A stretch of 64,000 nt of DNA from Paraburkholderia fynbosensis (GTDB taxonomy: Bacteria > Pseudomonadota > Gammaproteobacteria > Burkholderiales > Burkholderiaceae). Numbering within the stretch: position 1 is the stretch's first letter; every line of letters begins with the position of its first letter. The stretch spans positions 1 to 64,000 of the forward strand of contig NZ_CADIKI010000028.1 in assembly GCF_902859935.1 (NCBI RefSeq), written 5' to 3'. The translations under genes were made by a program, and so were the position numbers. Shown here one piece after another: positions 26,169-34,316 of this stretch. Below the pieces are notes generated by a model. The model did not search any database and was not told the origin of the DNA. It saw nothing but the letters and a program-made list of their open reading frames with translations.

Positions 26169-26543
26169 CTAATTCGGCATGCAGTGCTCCTGGTCGAGGG
26201 CCACCAGATGCTCGGTTATCGCTTCGCGCAGTTGTGCGAGGCTGTGCGTCGGTAATGCGAACCCGGTCCATCCCAACCCGCTATGCCGAAGGATCAGTAC
26301 CGCGCCGTCATACAGCGGGTGCTTTTCGGTATGCCAGCAGGGGTCCATCTCCAGTACAAACTGCTGCTGTGGGGACGGCTGCAGGGGAATATCGGGGCGC
26401 ATTCCCGCACGCAGGTAGCTCAGACGGTAAATCACGCCGTCGATGTCTTCTGCGTCTAGAAGCACCGCTACATTTTCAATACCCATGCGTATCGTGGGTT
26501 TTCCGTGTTCGTTGACGACTTCGAGACTCATAGCTTGCGGCAT
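26169..26543 (-). CDS. Hypothetical cytoplasmic protein
   Basis: This 124-residue protein starts MPQAMSLEVVNEHGKPTIRM and contains IDGVIYRLSYLRAGMRPDIP, FVLEMDPCWHTEKHPLYDG and GWTGFALPTHSLAQLREAI. It has no signal peptide or membrane segment. I recognise it as a conserved hypothetical of Burkholderiales without a known role. An ATG at 26576 is also in frame, but GGGAG lies 6 nt before 26543, which favours the shorter form. It is 43 nt upstream of the response regulator at 25448-26125 and on the same strand, so it may lead that operon. Confidence 0.75.
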   Translation of the reverse strand: MPQAMSLEVVNEHGKPTIRMGIENVAVLLDAEDIDGVIYRLSYLRAGMRPDIPLQPSPQQQFVLEMDPCWHTEKHPLYDGAVLILRHSGLGWTGFALPTHSLAQLREAITEHLVALDQEHCMPN

Positions 26544-26723
26544 TGCGTGCTCCCAGGATAGATTGTCCTCGCCCATTATTGCGCGCGGAAAACCCCGGCT
26601 GTCTGAAAGAGCGCGATGCTTTGATGAAATTTTCTTTAAACACGAGACTATCCTAAGAGTTCCCGCGTTGAAGAGGCATGTTGCAGCTTAGTCCTGGTCG
26701 CATTTCAGGGCTTTCGCCCGCAC

Positions 26724-26739
26724 ATTAAAAAATTTTAAT
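26724..26739. promoter_or_regulatory. AT-rich near-palindrome beside a regulator relic
   Basis: ATTAAAAAATTTTAAT is a near-perfect palindrome. Very similar sequences flank the orphan regulator gene (33453-33468 and 34234-34249). It lies just past the 3' end of the regulator remnant at 26751-26948, as the 34234 copy lies past the intact gene. It is possibly a regulator-binding site left from a lost module. Confidence 0.4.
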
Positions 26740-26750
26740 GGGGCGTCGGC

Positions 26751-26948
26751 TCAAGCCGGCGGCTCGACATGCCTGTATCTCAACATGTAGCCAGCGCTGA
26801 CAACGGTATGGCTAGGTGCCACCGCAAAGCCTTTATCGACCTTATTCAGTAGACGATTGACAGGCGTATCGACGAGGTTCGCGCGGGGTTCGAAATCGTA
26901 TGTCCATGCTGCATCGAGCGACATACTGCGCGTGACGACTTGCGGTCT
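26751..26948 (-). pseudogene. Remnant of an OmpR-type regulator DNA-binding domain
   Basis: The minus-strand reading VVTRSMSLDAAWTYDFEPRA, then NLVDTPVNRLLNKVDKGFAV and HTVVSAGYMLR, is the C-terminal winged helix of an OmpR-type regulator. It matches the orphan regulator at 33497-34174 (VVTRSMLLEAAWNYDFEPRG, HTVVGAGYVL) very closely. The receiver and the front of the domain are missing; the frame before residue 53 is unrelated. I infer the relic of a second copy of that regulator or a close paralogue. Confidence 0.75.
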
Positions 26949-27137
26949 CGCCTGAACTCCGATCGATGTCCATCGAGATCCTCGATGCTGCCACTGGTTG
27001 CACTGTTCAACTGCTATGCCGGCCACCATTGCTGGCGACGCAAGGCGCTGCTCTAAAAGCGAGCGCTTTTTGCAAAGTTGAGCGCTGTACCCGATCACCG
27101 ACGCGCGGCCACGGCAGCTTCGACGTGCAAAGAGATT

Positions 27138-27171
27138 AACTAATCTTCATCGTTTGGGTAGCAAGCCGATA
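27138..27171 (+). promoter_or_regulatory. Recurring AACTAAT...GGTAG motif
   Basis: AACTAATCTTCATCGTT followed by TGGGTAGCAAGCCGATA matches 22558-22593 at about 28 of 34 positions. The next gene on this strand is the MFS carrier at 27379, about 210 bp downstream. The role is inferred only from recurrence. Confidence 0.35.
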
Positions 27172-27378
27172 CCGGCAGCAGACTACGCTGGTTAGCAGCC
27201 TGTTTACACGTTTAGTACCCAAGCGGTCGGCTATCCGGCTTGCCCGGCAAATCAGTATGAATGTCGTGATATCGCATTCGCGCCTATTCACTACGTCTTT
27301 GGTCGTGCCCAAACGACGATAGCCAACACCTGCAAAACGCCAACAAAACGGGAGATCGCAATTCCTTGGAGCCAATCC

Positions 27379-28707
27379 ATGCAGTCCAGCTCAACTGACT
27401 CCCACCGCCGACAGTCGCCGATTGTCGCCATCTTTCGCGTGACAGCCGGTAATTTTCTTGAGCAGTTCGATTTTTTTCTCTTCGGCTTTTACGCCACGCA
27501 GATCGCCGCCGCCTTCTTTCCTCTGCATAGCGAGTTCGCTTCGTTAATCTCCACCTTTGCGGTATTCGGTGCTGGGTTTCTGATGCGCCCGCTTGGCGCG
27601 GTATTTCTCGGCGCCTACATCGACGACGTCGGCCGGCGCAAGGGCCTTATCATGACACTTGGCCTCATGGCCAGCGGTACCGTACTGATAACGTTCGTGC
27701 CTCGGTACTCGACAATCGGGCTGCTGGCGCCGGCTCTCGTGCTGATTGGCCGCTTGCTCCAAGGCTTTGCGGCGGGCGCCGAGCTCGGCGGGGTTTCTGT
27801 TTATCTAGCGGAATTGGCGTCGCCAGGAAAGAAAGGTTTCTATACCAGTTGGCAGTCAGCCAGCCAGCAATTGTCGATCGTCGTCGCCGCGAGTCTCGGG
27901 TTCGCGCTGAACCGACTGATGGATCCGGCGGCTGTCGCGGCATGGGGATGGCGTATCCCATTCTTCATCGGTTGCCTGGTTGTGCCGTTCGTGTTCATGC
28001 TCCGATACAAGCTCGAGGAAACAGAGGCATTCAAGAGGCGCGAGACTCGACCAGCGATGCGCGATGTGATCCGCACCCTGGCCGCTAACTGGAAGGTCGT
28101 GGTAGCTGGAGCGATGCAGGTAGCCATGACCACCACCAGCTTCTACCTCATTACTGTCTATGCACCGACATTCGGCAAGACTGCCTTGCGCTTGGGCACG
28201 GCGGACAGCCTGCTCGTGACCGTCTGTGTCGGCCTGTCGAACTTTATCTGGCTGCCGGTTAGCGGTGCCTTGTCGGACCGGGTAGGGCGCCGGCCGCTGC
28301 TGCTGTCGGCAACTGTGCTTGCGCTCGCCACCGCGTACCCCGCACTTTCGTTTCTGGCCGACGCGCCGACATTCGGCAGAATGCTAGCAGTGCTGCTTTG
28401 GCTTTCGTTCCTCTACAGTATGTACAACGGTGCAATGGTCGTGTCCCTTGAGGAAGTGATGCCACCGGAGGTGCGCGTTGCGGGGTTTTCGCTTGCTTAT
28501 AGTGCTGCGACTGCGCTATTCGGCGGCTTCACGCCGGCAATCTCCACCGCATTGATCCACGCGACGCACGACAATGCGGCACCTGCCTGGTGGTTGAGCT
28601 TTGCTGCGGCATGCGCATTCTTCGGTACCTTGGCTTTGTGTCGGCATAAGCCGGCGTCTGCGAGTCCGGCTTCAGCACGCGAATCCCGGTCTGTTCCGCG
28701 ACCTTAG
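27379..28707 (+). CDS. MFS transporter, citrate/tricarballylate-proton symporter type
   Basis: This 442-residue inner-membrane carrier has about 12 hydrophobic segments. The metabolite:H+ symporter (MHS) marks are present: GNFLEQFDFFLFGFYATQIA near residue 20, DDVGRRKGL after TM2 and LLQGFAAGAELGGVSVYLAE in TM4. This branch contains CitA and TcuC, which import tricarboxylates with protons. The exact substrate cannot be fixed. GGAG lies 8 nt before the ATG. It converges with the flavocytochrome gene at 28747, with no clear terminator in the 39-bp gap. Confidence 0.85.
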   Translation: MQSSSTDSHRRQSPIVAIFRVTAGNFLEQFDFFLFGFYATQIAAAFFPLHSEFASLISTFAVFGAGFLMRPLGAVFLGAYIDDVGRRKGLIMTLGLMASGTVLITFVPRYSTIGLLAPALVLIGRLLQGFAAGAELGGVSVYLAELASPGKKGFYTSWQSASQQLSIVVAASLGFALNRLMDPAAVAAWGWRIPFFIGCLVVPFVFMLRYKLEETEAFKRRETRPAMRDVIRTLAANWKVVVAGAMQVAMTTTSFYLITVYAPTFGKTALRLGTADSLLVTVCVGLSNFIWLPVSGALSDRVGRRPLLLSATVLALATAYPALSFLADAPTFGRMLAVLLWLSFLYSMYNGAMVVSLEEVMPPEVRVAGFSLAYSAATALFGGFTPAISTALIHATHDNAAPAWWLSFAAACAFFGTLALCRHKPASASPASARESRSVPRP

Positions 28708-28746
28708 TCAGCACGGGCGCTTATCCCTTCTGACCGCCAATCCGAA

Positions 28747-30084
28747 TCAGCGCATGTCGAATAGCTCCTGATGGAAGTCTTCGTGCGCTAATCCCCGTGC
28801 AACCAGATCGTGCCGCAAGTTCTGGCCGAAACTCGCTGGCCCGCAGAACCAGACATCGGAGCACATCCAGTCGGGCACGATCTCACGGACGCGCTGCCCG
28901 GTCAGGCGGTCGTCCTTGCCGCTAATCAGCACGTGAAGGCGCACTTGGGCGGCAATTGCCAGTTGACTCAGCTCGCGGACAAACTCGTCGTCCATGGCGT
29001 TGGTGCTATAGAACAGGTCCACTGCGCGTTTATCGGAATGACGCTCTCGCGCTTGCATTCGCGCGAGAAATGGGGTTATTCCAATTCCACCGGCGATCCA
29101 GATCTGTCTTGGTTTGTCGCTGCGAAAGTCGAAGCGGCCATAGGGCCCTTCAACGCTGACACGGTCGCCAGTCTTCAGAACGGCCGGCAATTGCTCGGTG
29201 TAGTCGCCAATGCTCTTGATATGAAAGCGCACTTTGCCGTCGTCGTGCCACGCCGAGGAGATTGTGAACGGATGCGCACCCTCGCGCGCGTCGAACGTGA
29301 CGAAGGCAAATTGTCCGGCGGCATGACCCAACCAGTGGTCCTTGAGTTTGATGACTATGCTGAGTACCCGCATCTCCCGGTAATGCACAAGCTCCTCGAT
29401 ACGCCCGGCTGCTTGTCGCGTTCGTCCGATACGGCGCAGCAGCGAGATGGACGTGGCCACCATGGCCAGAAAAATCAGCAGTGCTATGACTGGTCCAATC
29501 GCCGTGGTCCAGTAGCCGTGCTTCATGAGTACCACCGCATGGAACGCTAATAGCGGGTACGCAACTGCCAGCAGCCGATGTGTCTTGAAGAAATGCCGGT
29601 AAGGAAAGGCTTTCAGCAATGCAACGACGATGATCGCAACCGTTGCATAGAACGTCCATTCGCCAATCCCTTTCGCGAGCCCATGCTGCGCGTCTAGAAT
29701 CTGCACAAAGGCTGACGGCGCGAGCGATGGTGACAAGGCGCGCTCGCGCAACGGCCTTTGCATCCACCCCAGGCCGATTAGCCAGTTTGGAGACTTTGCA
29801 CACAGCCAGTGGAGTGTGCAAAGCACCAGTGCGCTGATACCGAGCCATTTGTGCAGTCGGTACATCTTGTCCAGGCCACCGAGAAAGCGCTCCATGCTGG
29901 TCGGCCGGACTGCCATAACGATGCCCGAGCTCATGCAGCCGATCGCGAGAATGCCGGTCAGGTTGATCATTGACAGTTGCAAGGCGCGGAATCCATGCGA
30001 GCCGGGCAATGAACTTTCAGCGATTAGCCAGAGCAGGGCCAGCCCCGTCAGCAAAAGCAGATAGGTTAATCTGATGTTTTTCAT
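28747..30084 (-). CDS. Ferric-reductase-like membrane flavocytochrome
   Basis: This 445-residue protein has an N-terminal membrane domain of about six helices with paired His in helices (LHKWLGISALVLCTLHWL; HFFKTHRLLAVAYPLLAFHA), the haem-binding pattern of ferric-reductase-like proteins. It is followed by an FAD-binding barrel (HPFTISSAWHDDGK) and an NAD(P)-binding domain (IAGGIGITPFLARMQ; FCGPASFGQNLRHDL). It should move electrons from NAD(P)H through FAD and haem across the membrane. An upstream in-frame start exists at 30150. I chose MKNIRL (30084) because the first helix begins there. The physiological acceptor is unknown. Confidence 0.83.
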   Translation of the reverse strand: MKNIRLTYLLLLTGLALLWLIAESSLPGSHGFRALQLSMINLTGILAIGCMSSGIVMAVRPTSMERFLGGLDKMYRLHKWLGISALVLCTLHWLCAKSPNWLIGLGWMQRPLRERALSPSLAPSAFVQILDAQHGLAKGIGEWTFYATVAIIVVALLKAFPYRHFFKTHRLLAVAYPLLAFHAVVLMKHGYWTTAIGPVIALLIFLAMVATSISLLRRIGRTRQAAGRIEELVHYREMRVLSIVIKLKDHWLGHAAGQFAFVTFDAREGAHPFTISSAWHDDGKVRFHIKSIGDYTEQLPAVLKTGDRVSVEGPYGRFDFRSDKPRQIWIAGGIGITPFLARMQARERHSDKRAVDLFYSTNAMDDEFVRELSQLAIAAQVRLHVLISGKDDRLTGQRVREIVPDWMCSDVWFCGPASFGQNLRHDLVARGLAHEDFHQELFDMR

Positions 30085-30541
30085 GATGTGGATGCGCCGC
30101 AGTGTGACTCCGGTGGCGCAGTCGTCGAGCCGCCCTGGAGCTGAGAACACGGTTGAAACGGCCTGCCGTTAGTTGGCAGCAGCCGCGACCCTTCGTCCGG
30201 CTATGTCGACGGTTTCTCGGGGTGCCGATCTTACTGCCGCACGGTGAGCGGGCCAGACTGACGCAATTGATCAATAGCCGAGGGGGGCGGGCGATTGGAT
30301 GTATGCGATGTTGAGGGTCGACAGATCCGGGAAGAAGCTTCCGACCCGTCGCCGTTTCGTGCCTGCGCCCGCTCACTATTCTCGTGAGTTAAAGAAAGTT
30401 TGCGGACGAGCCAATGTAGCCCGTACAGCCTAAAAATTCAGCCGCCGGAACATGAAGTTATTTTTATGCAGTTGTCAGTGCAATCGCTCACCGCGCGTTG
30501 CCTGAGTAGCGTCGCGGCGAGACGCGGGCTTGCGAGATGAA
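30085..30541. other. Intergenic stretch with no recognised gene
   Basis: About 450 bp between two minus-strand genes. It should contain the promoter of the flavocytochrome gene, in an AT-richer part around 30425-30480 or nearer to 30084. No family resemblance was seen. Confidence 0.4.
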
Positions 30542-31165
30542 CTAGCTTGCTTTGCTGAGGGCGCTGGAGTCAACGTGAGTGAACGACTTGCCGTAAACAT
30601 GTAATTGCGTTTTTTGCGCGTATTTCAATGTATCTCCGGTCATGTCGAACGTGATCGAGAAAACACTTGTCGCGTCGTTCTTCAGCATGTACTGAGATTC
30701 GGCTACCCCGTTAGATTTTGACGTTAGAGTCATCTTATCGCCGGCTTTTCCTTCCGCCACAACGCAGACCGCCCGGGGAATACAAAATGAGTCATAGACA
30801 GTCTGGTTCTTCTTGTCGTAAATCAGATAGCCGCGCTGGTCATGGAACTGTTTGTTGTCTCTTTTTCGGAACACCTTCAGCGTGTAAGCCATTGCCACCA
30901 GGTATTGATCGCTGGCATTCGTTGCATCCGCTGCGGGTTCAAAGGTCAACTGTTCGTAATAAGGTTCCACTGCGGGATTGCCGGTACCTACTCTGGAACC
31001 CACTTGACCGGGCGCCACGTCGAGGCCGCCGGCAGCAACGGTTCTCCAGGTTCCGGCCAGTTTGGCTAATGGACCGAAGTCCATTCCTTTAAGGACGGTT
31101 CCCTGCGCGTAGGCGGTGGACATGGTCGACAGGGCGATTGCAAAACAAACGACGTATTTATTCAC
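30542..31165 (-). CDS. Exported hypothetical protein, possibly lipocalin/haem-binding-like
   Basis: The product, started at GTG 31165, begins VNKYVVCFAIALSTMSTAYA (initiator Met in vivo), a Sec signal ending TAYA-QG. The mature part has FGPLAKLAGTWRTVAAG, FEPAADATNASDQYLVAMAY and DQRGYLIYDKKNQTVYDSFC. A leading GTW motif and alternating beta pattern recall small beta-barrel proteins such as lipocalins or nitrobindin-type haem binders, but this is a guess. An upstream TTG (31219) is in frame, but it would bury the signal peptide. It is periplasmic by inference. Confidence 0.6.
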   Translation of the reverse strand: MNKYVVCFAIALSTMSTAYAQGTVLKGMDFGPLAKLAGTWRTVAAGGLDVAPGQVGSRVGTGNPAVEPYYEQLTFEPAADATNASDQYLVAMAYTLKVFRKRDNKQFHDQRGYLIYDKKNQTVYDSFCIPRAVCVVAEGKAGDKMTLTSKSNGVAESQYMLKNDATSVFSITFDMTGDTLKYAQKTQLHVYGKSFTHVDSSALSKAS

Positions 31166-31287
31166 GATTGACGTTCCGTTATTCAAAAGAGGTTTTCTTG
31201 TCTGATGGCTATTTGACAACAGAAACTAACGTCAATTGTTTTATGTCCTGTAATTCCAGGTTTCAAAAAAGCCTGCGCGCCGATCGA

Positions 31288-32664
31288 TCATCGGCTATCT
31301 GCCAGTTGACTTTGCGCGGGTTTGAACAGACTGATCTCGCAACCGACGTCCGCGTCGTGGAACTCCAGCGTCATGCCGTGCATGCCGGCCACGGCCGCGA
31401 CAAGACTGAGCCCCAGGCCGCTGCCGGGCGTACGACGGCTCGCCTCGCCACGATAAAAGCGGCGTAGGACGGCATCGCGCTCGGCCCGTGCGATGCCTGG
31501 TCCATCGTCCTTCACCGTGACACCGGTGCCTCTTGTGTCGTGCCACAGCGTGATATGCACGACTCCGCCATCCGGTGCGAACTTGATGGCGTTTTCGACC
31601 AGATTCGCAAGCGCCTCGAACAACAGGTTTGGATCGCCCCGGATCTCCAGCGGGCCGGACACGGTGCGCTGCAGTCGGAAGCCAATCTGCTTGTCTTCGG
31701 CGGTCGGCTCATAGAATTCGAACACGTCGTCGGCCACCGCGGCCAGATCGACGCTGGTGAAGCCGGCGCGGCGCACGCCGCTTTCGATTTCCGAAATGCG
31801 CAGCAGGGCGTTGAAAGTACGTAGCAAGCCGCTGGTTTCCACGATGGTTTCGTCAATGGCCGCGCGATACTCCGCCTCGGTTCTGGCGCGCCGTTGCGCA
31901 CGTTCGAGTCCGCCGAGCACCCGCGTGAGCGGCGTGCGTAGATCGTGCGCAATCGCATCGCACACGCCTTTGACCTCGTTCATCAGGCGTTCGATTTCGT
32001 CGAGCATGCCGTTCACGACGACCACCAGCCGGTCTATGTCGTCGCGTTTCGCATGCACCGGCAAGCGCCTGCTGAGATTGCCGGCGACGATCTCCTCGAT
32101 CGAAGCGGTCACCGCATCGAACCGCCGCATCGCGGAGATGCCGATCAGGGTCGCCCCGATCAGGCCGATCACGAGCGTGATCATGGCGGTGGAGAGCAGC
32201 GCATGCAGCAGTTCGTCGTCGAAGTGGTCGAGCTCGAGGGTGTTCTGGCATTGCAAAGCGATGCGGTTATCGGGCACGTGCGCAGCGATGCATCGGCCAG
32301 GCGGTTGGCCGGGCAGATTGGCGAGTCGCATCGAAAACGGCTGGTCAAAGACGGGGATCGCCGGCTGACCGCCCGCATAGCCGCCGGCAAGGTGTTTGCC
32401 GCTGGCTTCGAACAGGCCGAACGGGCGCTGGCGGCGCGGATCGAACTGGTTTTGATGTTCGAATCGCGCGACCAGTTCATCCGGCGCTTCGCGTTTCAAC
32501 TCTGCGTGCTCGCGAAGCAGCCAGTCGTCGATGCGTTCCTGTTCGAAGCCGGTGATCTCGCGGTACAGGTAACCGAACAGCAGCAGCGCGATCACGCCGA
32601 ACAACACAAGAAACAGCGTGGCGAGGCGGTAGCCGGTGGTGCGGTGCAGTTCAGTCAGGCGCAT
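31288..32664 (-). CDS. Two-component sensor histidine kinase
   Basis: This 458-residue membrane kinase has segments near residues 14-34 and 155-177 and a periplasmic sensor of about 120 residues. HAMP, HisKA with H240 in AIAHDLRTPLTRVLGG and an HATPase domain (ANLVENAIKFAPDGG, KDDGPGIARAE, GSGLGLSLV) follow. Its start overlaps the end of the response-regulator gene by 14 nt, the usual sign of a cognate pair. It resembles the kinase at 24037-25455 in size and plan (NEVKGxCDxIAHDLRTPL in both), so the two systems are paralogous. Confidence 0.92.
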   Translation of the reverse strand: MRLTELHRTTGYRLATLFLVLFGVIALLLFGYLYREITGFEQERIDDWLLREHAELKREAPDELVARFEHQNQFDPRRQRPFGLFEASGKHLAGGYAGGQPAIPVFDQPFSMRLANLPGQPPGRCIAAHVPDNRIALQCQNTLELDHFDDELLHALLSTAMITLVIGLIGATLIGISAMRRFDAVTASIEEIVAGNLSRRLPVHAKRDDIDRLVVVVNGMLDEIERLMNEVKGVCDAIAHDLRTPLTRVLGGLERAQRRARTEAEYRAAIDETIVETSGLLRTFNALLRISEIESGVRRAGFTSVDLAAVADDVFEFYEPTAEDKQIGFRLQRTVSGPLEIRGDPNLLFEALANLVENAIKFAPDGGVVHITLWHDTRGTGVTVKDDGPGIARAERDAVLRRFYRGEASRRTPGSGLGLSLVAAVAGMHGMTLEFHDADVGCEISLFKPAQSQLADSR

Positions 32665-33334
32665 GGAGCATGTACCCCGAACCGCGCACGGTATCGATCA
32701 TCGGAGCCGTGCCGTCCGGGTCGAGCTTCTTCCTGAGACGGCTGATGTGCACGTCGATTACGTTGGTCCGCTCGTCGAGCCGGTAGTCCCATACCGCTTC
32801 GAACAGCATGGTGCGGCTCACCACCTGGCCCTGGTGCTGCATCAGATATTCGAGCAGCCGGTACTCGCGCGGCAGCAGCGGTACCGGGCGGCCGGCGCAG
32901 GTCACTTCGCGTTTGAGCGGGTCCAGACGCAACGGGCCGACCAGGTACTCCTGCACACCGGGCGCCGCCTCCCGACGGCGCATCAACGCATCGAGCCGCG
33001 CGGTCAGTTCGATGAACTCGAACGGCTTGGTCAGATAGTCGTCGCCGCCGGCGCGCAAACCGCGCACACGTTCGTCGACCGCCGACAGCGCGCTCAGGAT
33101 CAACACTGGCGTGAGCACGCCGGCGCTGCGCAACGCCGACAGCATGCCGAGCCCTTCGAGGCCGCCCGGCAACATGCGATCGAGCACGATGGCGTCGTAA
33201 CTGTTGGCGACCGCGAACATCAAACCGTCGCGGCCAGTGCTCGCGGTTTCGACCCTGCAGCCGTGGTCGGTGAGCGCTTCAACGATCTCTGCGAGAGTCT
33301 GCTCGTCGTCCTCGACGACCAATACGTTCAACAT
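32651..33334 (-). CDS. OmpR-family response regulator
   Basis: This 227-residue regulator starts MLNVLVVEDDEQTLAEIVEA. D52 (AIVLDRMLPGG) is the phospho-acceptor and the Lys is in YLTKPFEFIE. The winged helix has LPREYRLLEYLMQHQGQVVS and VIDVHISRLRKKLD. It is first in a two-gene operon with its kinase and divergent from the orphan regulator at 33497 across a 162-bp region. All phosphorylation residues are present, in contrast to the regulator at 23313. Confidence 0.92.
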   Translation of the reverse strand: MLNVLVVEDDEQTLAEIVEALTDHGCRVETASTGRDGLMFAVANSYDAIVLDRMLPGGLEGLGMLSALRSAGVLTPVLILSALSAVDERVRGLRAGGDDYLTKPFEFIELTARLDALMRRREAAPGVQEYLVGPLRLDPLKREVTCAGRPVPLLPREYRLLEYLMQHQGQVVSRTMLFEAVWDYRLDERTNVIDVHISRLRKKLDPDGTAPMIDTVRGSGYMLHAPD

Positions 33335-33452
33335 GCCTTTTTCCAGAAATGAGCGAGCGTCGAACCTGCGCTGGCCAGCCGATTTACACTAGGCTCGTAC
33401 CTACGACGTGGGTAGTATGCCGTGTGAAGCCGTGCAGGCGTTTCGCGCCAAC

Positions 33453-33468
33453 ATGAAAAAATTTTAAT
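33453..33468. promoter_or_regulatory. AT-rich near-palindrome upstream of the orphan regulator
   Basis: ATGAAAAAATTTTAATG lies about 30 bp before the orphan regulator gene, in the divergent promoter with 32651-33334. It resembles 26724-26739 and 34234-34249. It may be an autoregulatory site or simply an AT-rich promoter element. Confidence 0.4.
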
Positions 33469-33496
33469 GTAATCCCCTTAACGTAAGCCGCAGCGC

Positions 33497-34174
33497 ATGC
33501 GAATCCTGCTGATCGAAGACGATAAGCGCGCCAGCCAGTTCCTGGCGCGTGGCCTGAGCGAGAGTGGTCTGATTGTCGATTCGGTGGCCGACGGCGCGAC
33601 CGGGCTCGCCTATGCGCGCGAGGGCATCTACGACGTGATTGTGACTGATCGGCGCTTGCCGGCGCTTGCCGGCATGGTCCTCGTCCAGCAGTTGCGCGCC
33701 GGCGGGGACACGACGCCGGTGCTGATGCTGTCCGCGGTCGGCGGCCTGAACGAACGCGTGGAGGCGATTCGCGCGGGTTGCGACGACTATCTCGTCAAGC
33801 CATATGCCTTCGTCGAAGCGCTGGCCAGAATCGAGGCGCTCGCGCGGCGCGCCGATCGCAGCAGGATGAGCGAGCGGCTCGAATGCGCGGATCTGGTACT
33901 CGACACGCGGGCGCGGACCGCAAGCCGCGGCGGTCGTGATCTGCGTCTGCAGCACCGCGAATTTTTGCTGCTCGAATGTTTGTTGCGCCGCGAGGGGCAG
34001 GTCGTGACGCGCAGCATGCTGCTCGAGGCCGCGTGGAATTACGATTTCGAGCCGCGCGGCAACATCATCGATATGCACATGCATCGGCTGCGGGCTAAGG
34101 TGGACCGCGATTTCCCGCGGGCGCTGATTCATACGGTGGTCGGCGCCGGATATGTGCTGAACCCGGCGCCCTGA
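33497..34174 (+). CDS. Orphan OmpR-family response regulator upstream of an RND operon
   Basis: This 225-residue regulator starts MRILLIEDDKRASQFLARGL. D51 (DVIVTDRRLPAL) is the acceptor and the Lys is in YLVKPYAFVE. The winged helix has LQHREFLLLECLLRREGQVV and NIIDMHMHRLRAKVD. It belongs to the CusR/QseB-like branch. There is no kinase gene next to it on its strand; the nearest kinase (31288) has its own partner. It ends 143 bp before the RND operon at 34317 and probably controls it. A truncated copy of its DNA-binding domain lies at 26751-26948. Confidence 0.9.
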   Translation: MRILLIEDDKRASQFLARGLSESGLIVDSVADGATGLAYAREGIYDVIVTDRRLPALAGMVLVQQLRAGGDTTPVLMLSAVGGLNERVEAIRAGCDDYLVKPYAFVEALARIEALARRADRSRMSERLECADLVLDTRARTASRGGRDLRLQHREFLLLECLLRREGQVVTRSMLLEAAWNYDFEPRGNIIDMHMHRLRAKVDRDFPRALIHTVVGAGYVLNPAP

Positions 34175-34233
34175 CACGCGCGCCAAGCCTTGCAAGCCCC
34201 GATTCGGTGCGCCGACGCTACGTATCGCGCCGC

Positions 34234-34249
34234 ATTAAATTTTTTTAAT
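34234..34249. promoter_or_regulatory. AT-rich near-palindrome upstream of RND operon 2
   Basis: ATTAAATTTTTTTAAT lies about 70 bp before the first gene of the RND operon and 60 bp after the orphan regulator gene. Its likeness to 33453-33468 suggests that the same protein, plausibly the regulator between them, reads both. Confidence 0.4.
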
Positions 34250-34316
34250 CGATGGGCGAAAGCGCCGACAGGACCCGCTGACTAATCTGGCGACATTGCC
34301 TTGTTAGGGTTCTCCC

